This document shows, in pieces, positions 16,553-25,242 of a DNA stretch of 50,048 nt. Made by a program: the position numbers and the translations under genes. How positions within the stretch are numbered: the stretch's first letter is position 1; each line of letters opens with the position of its first letter. Source of the DNA: Polyangiaceae bacterium (GTDB lineage: Bacteria; Myxococcota_A; Polyangia; Polyangiales; Polyangiaceae); the NCBI GenBank assembly GCA_029266615.1, contig JAQSWN010000020.1:1-50048 (forward strand). Direction: 5' to 3'. The notes under the pieces were generated by a model. The model made no database searches. It saw only the letters and a program-made list of their open reading frames with translations, and had not been told where the DNA came from.

Positions 16553-17680
16553 ATGGCTTCGACGGTGCGCTCCGGCTTACTCCTCACTTTGCCTGCGCTC
16601 ACGGCGCTGCTCGTGAGTCAGTCTTGTTCGGGCGACCCGTTTCACATCGACGACGCAGTGACTGCCGGTCAGACGAACGGCGGCGAGACGTCGGACGCCG
16701 GTCAAAGCGGCGGCGAGCCGGAAGGGGGCACGGCGGCTGGCCAAGGCGGAACGGCCGGTGCAGCGGGTGGCGATTGTGACTGCGACGAAGGCGACTTCTG
16801 TCGCGACGGCGAGTGCGTCTCGTGTTTGGACCTCAGCGACTTGAGCTCGCTCGAGTACGGGCCCGCAGTGCCGTTCGAAGTCATCAACGAAACGGCGACG
16901 CAAGAGGGGCTGCGGCTCCCGCGACGCATTCCGGGCAGCGACGGCCTCGTCTACGTCCGCGACTTCTTCGGCGGCGTGCTCTGGTACACCGCGGATCCGA
17001 ACGAGAGCCCAGGCGCGCCACTTTCGAAGACGGACGTGTTCGAGAGCGGAGGTCTGCCGGTTGCGCAGGCGCTGCCCGAGCCGCTCGCAGGTCATAACTT
17101 CTTCTTCCATCGCCGCGCTCGGCTAGGCACGGACCCGCTGCCGACGATGTTGTTCGGCGCGACGCTGAAGGAGGACGGCACGTTGACGGACGAGCAGGCG
17201 CTTCCCGCGCCGTTCAATGCGGAGGGCGTCGTGTCGTCCCATGCGCTCGCGCTCGGTGGAGAGCGCGCGCTGTGGACGCGCAACGTGGACGGCGGGCTGC
17301 GCATTCAGCTCGTCACGAGCCCGGTGCCGCCTCGAGGCGAAGCGACGGAGCTGCGCTTGCCGTTGCCGGACGGCTGCGGCTTCGCGGGAGAATTCGACTT
17401 CGCGCCCTGGCTGACGCCGGACGGCACGAAGCTGTTCTTCACCGCGCGCCGTGTGGACCTGGGCTGCCCGCCGCCGGCCGGAGCCGTCACTCACATTTAC
17501 GTGCTGGAGCTTTCGAGCGCGGGGCAGCCGCTGGCCACGGCGCGCGCCCTCACCGGCCTCGCCGAACCAGAAGTGCGCCAAACCGACCCATCCTTGTCTC
17601 CGGACGGCTGCGAGCTGCTCTTCTCCGCGCAGGAGCCCGAAGGCAGGCTGCAGCTATTTCACGCTGCGCGCATTCGCTGA
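16553..17680 (+). CDS. PD40/TolB-like beta-propeller lipoprotein
   Basis: 375 residues. A hydrophobic signal ends at SQSC (Cys25), followed by a Gly/Glu/Ala linker and a small Cys cluster (CDCDEGDFCRDGECVSCLDL, about 74-93). The rest resembles WD40-like PD40 repeats of TolB-type propellers: FDFAPWLTPDGTKLFFTARR and QTDPSLSPDGCELLFSAQEP show the S/T-PDG-x-x-L-x-F signature. Probably a surface or periplasmic scaffold lipoprotein with no catalytic motif. The start is the ATG at 16553, without a convincing Shine-Dalgarno. It precedes the dehydrogenase-like gene by 88 bases on the same strand. Confidence 0.78.
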   Translation: MASTVRSGLLLTLPALTALLVSQSCSGDPFHIDDAVTAGQTNGGETSDAGQSGGEPEGGTAAGQGGTAGAAGGDCDCDEGDFCRDGECVSCLDLSDLSSLEYGPAVPFEVINETATQEGLRLPRRIPGSDGLVYVRDFFGGVLWYTADPNESPGAPLSKTDVFESGGLPVAQALPEPLAGHNFFFHRRARLGTDPLPTMLFGATLKEDGTLTDEQALPAPFNAEGVVSSHALALGGERALWTRNVDGGLRIQLVTSPVPPRGEATELRLPLPDGCGFAGEFDFAPWLTPDGTKLFFTARRVDLGCPPPAGAVTHIYVLELSSAGQPLATARALTGLAEPEVRQTDPSLSPDGCELLFSAQEPEGRLQLFHAARIR

Positions 17681-17768
17681 GCGAGCCCACAGCCGATAAA
17701 GGAAATGGCCGACGGCGGACATCCCTGTGAAGGATTCGCACGAGCGAGTCCGTTCACGGAGAAAAGTC

Positions 17769-19133
17769 ATGGCTGTCAGCAAGCTTACTCGGGTTCTCGC
17801 CCTGCCATTGACGGCGCTCGGCGTAGTGGCGGCCGTCAACTGTTCCGACACGGGCTCGAGCTCGAACGGCGGGACTGCCGGTAGCGGAACGGCGGGGAGC
17901 GCCGCGGGCGGTAGCTCAACCGCGGGCGGCGGCGCACCGGCCGGAGCTTCCGGCATGGCGGCAGCGGGCGCGCCGAGCGGCGGCAGCAGTGGAGGCGCGG
18001 CCGGAGCGAGCGCGGGCGGCGGCGCGGGCGGTGCGGCGGGAGCAGGCGGCGCCAACGCCGCCGGCGGCACGGCCGGCGGTACGAGCGGCGCGGGCGGAGG
18101 CGAGCCGAGCGCGGCCTTCGAACCGTGCGCGACGGAGCCAGCCGCGCAGGTGCCGGCGCTGAAGCGCGGGCCGCCGATCAGTGGCTTCACCGGCATGCAA
18201 ACCGCTGGGCAAATCGTGGGCGTGCCTGGCGAGGCGAACCTGCTCTACGTCCTCGGTCACCGGGACGGCAAAGTGTTCACGGTGAAAGACGGGCGCGTGG
18301 AGCCGACGCCGCTGGCCACCGTGAGCGTCGCGAGCGGCGGCAACAACGAGCAGGGCTTACTGTCGATGGCCCTCCATCCGCAGTTTGCGCAAAACAAACT
18401 CTTCTATCTGTTCTACACCGCGTCGGGCGGCGGCGACCTCACCATCGACGAGCTCGAACGCACGAGCCAAACCGCCGCGACGTTCAAACGCAACATCTAC
18501 AAGCGAGCCCGCGACGGCGGCGGCGCGTTTCACAACGGCGGCGCTCTCGCCTTCAACCCGAAGGATACGACGCCGTTTCTCTATTTCTCGGTAGGGAACA
18601 CGGAGGGCAACAACGCGGGAGTCATGGACGGCTTCTTCGGCCGCGTGCTCAAAATCGAGCCGTTGTCCAAGGCGGTTTCCCAGTTTGCGTACGGCATGCG
18701 TAACCCCTACCGCATGAGCATCGATCGGCTGACCGGCGACATGTACGTCGCGGACGTCGCAAACGGTCCCGGCGGAACCATCATCTTCCACGCCGCCGGT
18801 AAGGCGGTGACGGACTACGGCTACCGCAACAATAACGGCTCTCCGGACGTGAACGAAGGCATCCTGCGAGACAATGGGGGCGGGGCCATCATCGGCGGCT
18901 ACGTGTACCGCGGCAACAAGATTCCCGGGCTCTGCGGGCGCTATTTCTACGGGCAGTACCAGGGCGGCACCGTCAAGTCGTTCATCGTGAAGAATGGCCA
19001 GCGCATGGGGGACGCGGTCACACACAACATGCTGAGCGTGCCGGGTGACCTCACGTCGTTCGGCGAAGACGGCGAGGGCGAGCTCTACATGGCGAGCATG
19101 AACAATCAAATCTACAAGATTGTCGCCGAGTGA
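17769..19133 (+). CDS. glucose/sorbosone dehydrogenase-like (GSDH) beta-propeller lipoprotein
   Basis: 454 residues from the ATG at 17769, eight bases after GGAG; a GTG at 17727 is less likely. The signal ends at AAVNC (Cys25), then about 100 residues of Gly/Ala/Ser low-complexity linker. The body fits GSDH/soluble PQQ-glucose-dehydrogenase-like propellers: EQGLLSMALHPQFAQNKLFY, LYYSVGNTEGNNAGV-like text (here FLYFSVGNTEGNNAGVMDGF), VLKIEPLS, YGMRNPYRMSIDRLTGDMYV and GGYVYRGNKIPGLCGRYFYG. Predicted to be an outer-membrane lipoprotein that oxidises a sugar or other alcohol, or a non-catalytic propeller; PQQ ligands cannot be verified by eye. Its TGA overlaps the next ATG (TGATG), so it is translationally coupled to a diheme cytochrome-like lipoprotein that could accept electrons. 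Confidence 0.83.
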   Translation: MAVSKLTRVLALPLTALGVVAAVNCSDTGSSSNGGTAGSGTAGSAAGGSSTAGGGAPAGASGMAAAGAPSGGSSGGAAGASAGGGAGGAAGAGGANAAGGTAGGTSGAGGGEPSAAFEPCATEPAAQVPALKRGPPISGFTGMQTAGQIVGVPGEANLLYVLGHRDGKVFTVKDGRVEPTPLATVSVASGGNNEQGLLSMALHPQFAQNKLFYLFYTASGGGDLTIDELERTSQTAATFKRNIYKRARDGGGAFHNGGALAFNPKDTTPFLYFSVGNTEGNNAGVMDGFFGRVLKIEPLSKAVSQFAYGMRNPYRMSIDRLTGDMYVADVANGPGGTIIFHAAGKAVTDYGYRNNNGSPDVNEGILRDNGGGAIIGGYVYRGNKIPGLCGRYFYGQYQGGTVKSFIVKNGQRMGDAVTHNMLSVPGDLTSFGEDGEGELYMASMNNQIYKIVAE

Positions 19134-20407
19134 TGCGACTCGTCGGCTCGCTGGGTGGCGTCGCGCTGGTTACGACGCTGAGCGCATGCGGAGGCTCAGA
19201 GCCCACGGTACCGAGCGCCAGCATGAACATGGGCGGTCGCATCGCAGGCGGCGGCATGGCTAGCGGCGCGACTTCGGGAGGACTTGGCGGTGGCGGGATG
19301 GCCCTCGGCGGTGGCGGCAGCCATGCAGCAGGCGATGGGGCTGGAGCAGGGGCTGGCGGAGCCGATCCGGACTGCATCGCGCCGCCCTCCACCCTACCCT
19401 GCGCGCCGCTCGGCGTGATGCCGGTGAGCCTCAAGGCGACCGGCTTGTTTCCGGCCTTGCCGGACTGGACCCAGCACGCGCCCGGTTTGCAAGAGTATGC
19501 GCCGGACCCGGCCCTGTGGAGCGATGGCATGGAGAAGCAGCGCTTCTTGCTCCTCCCGAAGGGCACGAAGATCGACACCACCAACCGCAAGCAGTGGGTG
19601 TTCCCTGAAGGCACCCTCTTCGTGAAGACGTTCTTCGACGAAACGGGGCCGCAAGCTACTCTGCGGCCGATCGAGACGCGTCTCATACGCGCCGCCGCCG
19701 GGAGCGCCTACGAGTTCTTCGTTTACCAGTGGTCCCAAGACAGCACCGACGCGACCCTCGTCGTGAACGACCTGAACGGTGACATCAACGCCAATGTCAG
19801 CCTGATGGTATCGCTCGAGGCCGTGAACGGCGGCACGCCGTTTTCGCACACGTTACCGTCGCGCAACGAGTGCGGCCAGTGCCACGAAAAGAACGCGGTG
19901 GTGGCGCAAACCATCATCGGCTTCGACGAGCTGCGCCTCAACACCAAGCTCAGGGTGGACGCCCCTCGAACTCAGCTTCGAGAATTTGCGGACGCGGGCC
20001 TATTCACCCAGCCGCCGCCTGCCGATCCCGCCACAATCACCGACGCGTCGAACGACGGTGGGCGCCTTTTGCGCATCAAGCGCTTCGTGTTCGGCAATTG
20101 CGTCAGCTGCCACAATGGTGACAGCCAGTTCGACTTGCGTCCGGACGTGTTCGTCACCCACACCGTGGGTAAGCCGACCGAAGCTCAATCGGTGATGCCG
20201 CCGGAGGGCTGGCTGCGCGTCGTTCCTGGGGACGCGAGCAAGAGCGTGCTCTACGTGCAGATGCAGCGCACCATGCTCCCTCCGGAAGTGAACGGTCGTC
20301 GCCTCCGCGCCATGCCGCCCATCGGTCTGAACGATGTCGCCGCCGAGCAGAGCGCGCTCGAGGACGTGCGGGAGTGGATCACGTCTTTGCCCGGCGATCG
20401 GCAGTAG
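19133..20407 (+). CDS. SO2930-like diheme c-type cytochrome lipoprotein
   Basis: 424 residues from the ATG at 19133, overlapping the upstream stop by one base. Lipobox LSAC (Cys19), then a Gly/Ala/Met-rich linker. The text DPALWSDGMEKQRFLLLPKG, WVFPEGTLFVKTFF, ECGQCHEKNAVVAQ, IGFDELRLN and FGNCVSCHNGDSQFDL fits the SO2930/HNE_0200 family of diheme cytochromes. Two CxxCH heme motifs are present (CGQCH and CVSCH). Likely anchored on the periplasmic or outer face, transferring electrons. Coupling to the GSDH-like gene suggests an extracytoplasmic dehydrogenase/cytochrome pair; this is inference from context. Maturation would need the general cytochrome c system. Confidence 0.85.
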   Translation: MRLVGSLGGVALVTTLSACGGSEPTVPSASMNMGGRIAGGGMASGATSGGLGGGGMALGGGGSHAAGDGAGAGAGGADPDCIAPPSTLPCAPLGVMPVSLKATGLFPALPDWTQHAPGLQEYAPDPALWSDGMEKQRFLLLPKGTKIDTTNRKQWVFPEGTLFVKTFFDETGPQATLRPIETRLIRAAAGSAYEFFVYQWSQDSTDATLVVNDLNGDINANVSLMVSLEAVNGGTPFSHTLPSRNECGQCHEKNAVVAQTIIGFDELRLNTKLRVDAPRTQLREFADAGLFTQPPPADPATITDASNDGGRLLRIKRFVFGNCVSCHNGDSQFDLRPDVFVTHTVGKPTEAQSVMPPEGWLRVVPGDASKSVLYVQMQRTMLPPEVNGRRLRAMPPIGLNDVAAEQSALEDVREWITSLPGDRQ

Positions 20408-20419
20408 CTGCTGACTTGC

Positions 20420-20437
20420 GGCGAGGAGCCCCTCGCC
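20420..20437. terminator. hairpin between two convergent genes
   Basis: GGCGAGG-AGCC-CCTCGCC is a perfect seven-pair GC stem lying exactly between the stop of the cytochrome gene (20407) and that of the convergent small gene (20440). No T-run follows on either side, so if it terminates it may need Rho or act as a bidirectional stop. Confidence 0.45.
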
Positions 20438-20439
20438 CC

Positions 20440-20709
20440 TCAGGGCTTCTTCAGCGCGGCCGCCACGCGGCTGACGACACGCGCTTCTCCCTGAATCGAC
20501 AAGCCGACGTAGGTCTCCGCCTCGACGACGACCAAGTCCTTGCCGAGGTAGACGCGCATCGTCTCGAGCGTTTGCGAGCCGCCAAGCCCCCACTGCCGCG
20601 CGGCCACGTCTGCGCCGAGTGACGCCAAGCAGGCCATCAGCGACTGCCGCAAGGCATCGTCATGCTCGTCACCGAGAATCAGCTTCTTCTTCAAGGCGCG
20701 CCCAAGCAT
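20440..20709 (-). CDS. small conserved-looking protein, function unknown
   Basis: 89 residues, with AAGAG about six bases before the ATG at 20709. No signal peptide or membrane segment; a lysine-rich start (LGRALKKKLILGDEHDDALR) and a beta-rich second half (TMRVYLGKDLVVVEAETYVG) suggest a small soluble alpha/beta protein. It is separated from the upstream KtrA-like gene by 161 bases, so it may have its own promoter. I do not recognise a family. Coding status is supported by amino-acid composition and position only. Confidence 0.55.
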   Translation of the reverse strand: MLGRALKKKLILGDEHDDALRQSLMACLASLGADVAARQWGLGGSQTLETMRVYLGKDLVVVEAETYVGLSIQGEARVVSRVAAALKKP

Positions 20710-20870
20710 ACACGGCTCTTTGCGGGTGGGGCCAACGACCTGGGTCCCGCGGCGGCACGACCGCTGCTTTGCCCCGGTTCCCCCTCGGCGGAGGGAGACT
20801 CACCGAAGACGGCAGCTCCCGCTCCGTACCGCCCCCCTCCTGTTCATCTCTGGTAAATTTCGAGGCAGGC

Positions 20871-21545
20871 TCAGCCGTCGAACGAAGCGAAGAAGCGCTC
20901 CAGGGCTTCTTCCTCACTGACGAGGAGCAAAGTTTCGCCCTCTTTGATGACGTAGTCCGGACCGGGGAGTTGCATGCGCGGTCGTTCGTCTTTGCCTTCG
21001 TGCTTGAGGTAACCCAGGACGTTGACCTCGTACTTGCGGAGGTGGGCGGCAGCGAGCGTTTTTCCCACGTAAGGGGCGCGCGGGAGCCAGGGAACTACGC
21101 GAAAGTGCGTGGCGAAGTCGACGAGGTGGGCGGCGACCGGGTTGAGCACTTGCACGGCGAGGCGGCGGCCCATCTCGTTTTCGACCTGTACCGCGCGGCT
21201 AGCGCCGACCGCTCGCAGCACGTGCGCTTGGCGGTCGTTGGCGGCGCGCGCGAAGATGGTCTTCACGCCCATTTGTGAGAGCTGTGAGACGCAAAGCACC
21301 GTCGCCTCGAAATCTTCTCCGGAGGTGACGACCGCGACGTCCACGTCCCGCGCGCCGATGTTCTCCAGGACCCCCGGCTCGCTCGCGTCGGCCACGAACG
21401 CGGCGCTGGCGTGCGACTTGTGCGCGTCCACCGCGTCCGCGTCCTTGTCGACGATGAGCAGCTCGCAGTTGGTGTTCCAGAGCTCTTCGGCCAGCGCGCT
21501 GCCGAAGCGCCCGAGCCCGATGACCAACACCTTTTTGTGACTCAA
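20871..21545 (-). CDS. ktrA: TrkA/KtrA-type potassium-channel regulatory (RCK) protein
   Basis: 224 residues. RCK-N Rossmann domain at 1-130: VLVIGLGRFGSALAEEL has the GxGxxG nucleotide-binding loop, LLIVDKDADAV the acidic strand end, and VAVVTSGEDFEATVLC the following strand. RCK-C domain at about 140-224 (YVGKTLAAAHLRKYEVNVLG, VIKEGETLLLVSEEE). One RCK unit (224 residues) fits KtrA/TrkA of the Ktr type rather than the doubled E. coli TrkA. It should gate the membrane subunit encoded ten bases upstream in response to nucleotides such as ATP/ADP or NAD(H). Second gene of the ktrB-ktrA pair. Confidence 0.93.
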   Translation of the reverse strand: MSHKKVLVIGLGRFGSALAEELWNTNCELLIVDKDADAVDAHKSHASAAFVADASEPGVLENIGARDVDVAVVTSGEDFEATVLCVSQLSQMGVKTIFARAANDRQAHVLRAVGASRAVQVENEMGRRLAVQVLNPVAAHLVDFATHFRVVPWLPRAPYVGKTLAAAHLRKYEVNVLGYLKHEGKDERPRMQLPGPDYVIKEGETLLLVSEEEALERFFASFDG

Positions 21546-21555
21546 CGGCTTCTCC

Positions 21556-23340
21556 TTATCCGATCAGCAGGCGTTCTTGAGGGAGCTCCACGCCGCCGCG
21601 CGCTTCCGCCTTCTTCGAGAGCGCGAGCGCCAACGTGAGCGGACCGATGCGACCCGCGAACATCAAAAACGAAATCAAAAGCTTACCGGGAACCGATAAG
21701 GCGCCGGTGATGCCCGTCGACAGGCCCGAAGTGCTGAAGGCGGAGACAATCTCGAACGCCAGCGCAAGCGGCGGGTGGTCCTCTAGCAAGAGCAGCAGGA
21801 AGAAAGCGCAGAGCACGATGGTCATGCTCAGGACGGCCACCCCCATCGCTTTGCGAATCACGGTGTCCGGCAGCCCGCGGTCCAGAACGTGCGGTTTGCG
21901 GGCGCTCAGCTCCGCCCGCAAACCGGCGAACAACGCTACCAGTGTGGTCACCTTGACCCCTCCGCCGGTGGAGCCCGGACCGGCGCCGATGAACATGGCC
22001 GCGCACGTGATGAGCAAGGTTGCGGGGGCCATGGCGCCTACGTCCACGGCGTTGAAGCCGGCGCTCCGCACGACCATCGACTGAAAGCCGGCCGTCACGA
22101 GCCGATCTTCATAGGGCAAGCCGCCCAGCGACGCTCCCCATTCGAGCGTCACGTAAGCGAAAAGCATGAGGAGCAACAGGCCGCCACTAGTCCGGAGCAC
22201 GATGCGAGAATGCAGAGAGAGCGCGGGCGCGCGTCGCCGGCGGAGCTTCGCAAACCCGGTTCGGATCAGCTCGTCTAGCACCGGGAATCCCAAGCCACCC
22301 AGCACCGCCATCCCGCCGACGATGCTCAACGTGAGCGGGTGACCGCTGAACGGCACCATGCCGCCCTCCAGGTTGGACATGCCGGCGTTACAAAACGCGC
22401 TCACGCTGTGAAAGATTGCCGCCCACGCGACGCTGCCGGCTCCGGCCATCGGGTGCCCCGCGCTGAGAGTCAGCGGGGGGTGCTCCTGCCACTCCAGGTA
22501 AAGCAGGACAGCGCCGATCATTTCGATCAGGAAAGTCAGCCCGCAGATGGTGAGCACGCTACGCCGCAGAGTCGAAAGCGACGTGCCGTCCACGACCTCC
22601 GTTAGGACCGCGCTGCTGCGGAGACGCATCCGCTGACCGGACACGATGGCGAGCGCCGCGGAGAGCACCATGATGCCGAGCCCGCCCAATTGCACCAGCG
22701 ACACGACGATGATTTGCCCAGGCAAGCTGTACGTCTGCGCTATGTTCACCGACGACAGCCCGGTGACGCACACCGCGCTGAACGCCGTGAACAGATTGTC
22801 CACGAAGGAGACGTGGGTCATGTTCCGCGAGGAAACAGGCAAGCTGAGCAACAGCGAGCCGGCCAGCGCCGCGCCGCCGAAGGACAGCGCCATCAGCCGC
22901 GCCGGATGCAGGGACGCGGTCGCCAAAAAGCGCGACGCCCGGAGGTCTCGCGCCAAGAGGCCGAGCCCCATCATCAAGCCGAGCCCTAAATCGTAGCTGC
23001 GAGAAGCTTCCGCCAGGCTGGGATGGTTTCGGTCGGCCTCCAGCAGCACCCACCATTTGCACGCCAGAAAGATGCCGACCAGAAGCGCAAGCGCGACTCG
23101 AAGCGCCAGCCCACGCAGTCGGCGCTCGCGGGCGACTACCCGCTGCCTCGGGTCGGACAGCTCGTCCGGCTCAGCCGACTTGAACCGCAGCGTGAGCAAC
23201 AGCCAAGGCAGCGCGAGCAAGCTCGTCGCCCCTGCGAGCCCGAAGGACAATACGCCGTGAAGCGGAAGGAACCAGTCGACCCCGAGCGCGGCCACGAGCA
23301 GCAGCATCAGCGTCCAATGCGCGCCCCGGTGGGTGGGCAT
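21556..23340 (-). CDS. ktrB: TrkH/KtrB-family potassium uptake protein
   Basis: 594 residues, a polytopic membrane protein. The four pore-loop motifs of the Trk/Ktr superfamily are all readable: AVCVTGLSS, SAFCNAGMSN, MVVRSAGFNA and SAFSTSGLSTG, each with the central Gly of the selectivity filter. An intracellular gate-like glycine-rich loop (IGAGPGSTGGGVKVTTL) is also present. Compared with KtrB of about 450 residues it has an N-terminal extension of about 140 residues with three or four extra hydrophobic segments. It should carry K+ (with Na+ or H+) inward, controlled by the KtrA-like protein that follows. Downstream of the Kef-type antiporter by 20 bases, so influx and efflux are encoded together. 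Confidence 0.93.
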   Translation of the reverse strand: MPTHRGAHWTLMLLLVAALGVDWFLPLHGVLSFGLAGATSLLALPWLLLTLRFKSAEPDELSDPRQRVVARERRLRGLALRVALALLVGIFLACKWWVLLEADRNHPSLAEASRSYDLGLGLMMGLGLLARDLRASRFLATASLHPARLMALSFGGAALAGSLLLSLPVSSRNMTHVSFVDNLFTAFSAVCVTGLSSVNIAQTYSLPGQIIVVSLVQLGGLGIMVLSAALAIVSGQRMRLRSSAVLTEVVDGTSLSTLRRSVLTICGLTFLIEMIGAVLLYLEWQEHPPLTLSAGHPMAGAGSVAWAAIFHSVSAFCNAGMSNLEGGMVPFSGHPLTLSIVGGMAVLGGLGFPVLDELIRTGFAKLRRRRAPALSLHSRIVLRTSGGLLLLMLFAYVTLEWGASLGGLPYEDRLVTAGFQSMVVRSAGFNAVDVGAMAPATLLITCAAMFIGAGPGSTGGGVKVTTLVALFAGLRAELSARKPHVLDRGLPDTVIRKAMGVAVLSMTIVLCAFFLLLLLEDHPPLALAFEIVSAFSTSGLSTGITGALSVPGKLLISFLMFAGRIGPLTLALALSKKAEARGGVELPQERLLIG

Positions 23341-23360
23341 GCTTTCAGCCTATACCGAAG

Positions 23361-25166
23361 TCAGGCGAGCCGGGACTCTTCTTCGGTCGAGCTGCGCTTG
23401 GGAGGGACCAGCGGCGTCGGCTTCCATAGGTTGCCGCGCAAGAGGGCGCGCGCCGCGTCCGTACCGCCAGCGATTTCGAGCTCGAAGCGCTGAGCGTCGC
23501 GGCGCCGCACTTCTGCCGCGATTTCAGCGGCTTCCTCGGGCGACAGGCCGAGCTCCTTGAGCGCGGCCTCGCCGAACGCCATCGCGCTCTCGAAGGTTTC
23601 GCGGATCTGGTAGTCGACCCCGGCCGAGATGAGCTGAAGGGAGTGCTGGCGATCGAAAGAGCGCACGAGCAGTCGCGCCTGGGGGAAGGACTCTTTGCAC
23701 AGCTCCACGATACGCTGCGCCGCGGCGCTGTCGTCGATGCACACGGCGATCGCGCGGGTTCGCTCGGCGCCGGAAGCGCGCAGCACGTCCAGGCGGGTGC
23801 CGTCCCCGTAATACACCTTGAAGCCGAAGCCCTCCGCGCTTTGGATCATGTCCACGTCCGTATCGATGATCGTGACGTCCGCGTCGCGAGCCAGCAGCGC
23901 CTGGCTCACCACCTGGCCAAAGCGACCGAAACCGATGAGGAGCACGCTGCCAGAGAGCCCTTCCGCGCGCTCCACCCCTTCCAAGGACGGCTCGACCCGC
24001 GGCTTGAACCGCCGCAGGAGCGCGACCGCGACCGGCGTGAGCGCCATGGAGAGCACGACGATGGCGGTGAACGTAGCGTTCACGGTCGCGTCGATCACGC
24101 CCGCGCTAGTCGCCGCCGCGTAAAGCACGAACGCGAACTCGCCGCCCTGCGCCATGATCACGGAGCGGTCCAACGCTTCCCCGCCCGGTGCGCGCATGAG
24201 CCGCGCCACCGCGTAGATGGCGACCGCTTTCATCGTCATCATTCCCAGCACGCCGCCGAACACCAGCGGCCAGCTCGCGAGCACGACGCGCAAGTCCAGC
24301 GACATGCCGACGCCGAGAAAGAACAAGCCGAGCAAAATCCCGCGAAATGGCTCGATATCCGCTTCAATTTGATGCCGAAACGTCGACTGAGACAGCAGCA
24401 CACCGGCCAGGAATGCACCCATCGCCATGGACAGACCGCCGAGCTGCATGAGGAGCGCGGCGCCGAGCACGACGAGCAGCGCCGCCGCCGTGAGCACCTC
24501 GCGCGCCTTGGCGGCCGCGAGCAACCGAAACAACGGGTTGAGCAGCCAGATGCCGACGACGAGCAGCACCGCTACGGAGCCGACCGCCAGCCCCGTGCTG
24601 ACCCAACGCGAGCCCTCGATCGGGCCCGCTATCTGTGGCGACAGAAACGAGACGAGCGCCAACAGCGGGACGATGAGCAAGTCCTCGAACAGCAGAATCG
24701 AAACGACGCGCTGACCGTTGGGGAGCGCGATGTCCCCCCGCTCGTCCAGCACTTGCATGACAACGGCTGTGGACGTGAGGACGAAGCCCATGGCGCCGAC
24801 GAAGGCCGCCTTGATCGGAAAGCCGAACGCCACCGCGACGACCGTGAGCAGGGCCGTACACAGCGCCACCTGCAGCGTGCCGAGCCCGAAGATCTCGCCA
24901 CGTAAGCTCCACAGGTGAGACGGCCGCATCTCCAAACCGATCACGAACAAGAACATCACGACGCCCAACTCCGCGACGTGCAGAATCGACACTGGGTCAG
25001 CGAGCCAACGCAGCCCAAAAGGACCGATCGCCAGCCCCGCGGCTAAATAGCCGAGCACCGAGCCTAGCCCGATACGGCGGAAAATTGGCACCGTGACGAC
25101 CGCCGCGCCGAGCAGCGCCACGACTTTCACCAGGTCACTCGGACTACCAACGCTCTCTGCGGCCAT
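23361..25166 (-). CDS. CPA2-family cation/proton antiporter with C-terminal TrkA-N domain (Kef type)
   Basis: 601 residues from the ATG at 25166, with GAGGAAACG ahead of it; the frame stays open to 25421 but that part is not protein-like. Residues 1-385 are a Na+/H+-exchanger-type membrane domain with about 12 segments (VLGYLAAGLAIGPFGL, VMFLFVIGLEM, STFRHQIEADIEPFRGILLG, FFLGVGMSLDLR); the IEADIEPFRG stretch is the KefB/KefC pore signature region. A TrkA-N Rossmann domain follows at about 405-530 (SVLLIGFGRFGQVVSQALLA, VTIIDTDVDMI, VYYGDGTRLDVLRASGAE). Expected role: K+/H+ exchange regulated by nucleotide or glutathione adducts. No KefF/KefG partner is nearby. First gene of the potassium block; divergent from the decayed stress-protein gene. 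Confidence 0.92.
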   Translation of the reverse strand: MAAESVGSPSDLVKVVALLGAAVVTVPIFRRIGLGSVLGYLAAGLAIGPFGLRWLADPVSILHVAELGVVMFLFVIGLEMRPSHLWSLRGEIFGLGTLQVALCTALLTVVAVAFGFPIKAAFVGAMGFVLTSTAVVMQVLDERGDIALPNGQRVVSILLFEDLLIVPLLALVSFLSPQIAGPIEGSRWVSTGLAVGSVAVLLVVGIWLLNPLFRLLAAAKAREVLTAAALLVVLGAALLMQLGGLSMAMGAFLAGVLLSQSTFRHQIEADIEPFRGILLGLFFLGVGMSLDLRVVLASWPLVFGGVLGMMTMKAVAIYAVARLMRAPGGEALDRSVIMAQGGEFAFVLYAAATSAGVIDATVNATFTAIVVLSMALTPVAVALLRRFKPRVEPSLEGVERAEGLSGSVLLIGFGRFGQVVSQALLARDADVTIIDTDVDMIQSAEGFGFKVYYGDGTRLDVLRASGAERTRAIAVCIDDSAAAQRIVELCKESFPQARLLVRSFDRQHSLQLISAGVDYQIRETFESAMAFGEAALKELGLSPEEAAEIAAEVRRRDAQRFELEIAGGTDAARALLRGNLWKPTPLVPPKRSSTEEESRLA

Positions 25167-25242
25167 CGTTTCCTCGTGAGTGTATCGCCCGCGACTCTGC
25201 CGGACGGCGTTGACGAAACCTGGCCATGTTATAGCGCGAAGC

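Noticed and set aside
23643..24905. 420-codon plus-strand open frame
   Set aside because: Opposite the antiporter gene; rich in His/Arg/Glu runs typical of reverse-strand reading of a membrane protein.
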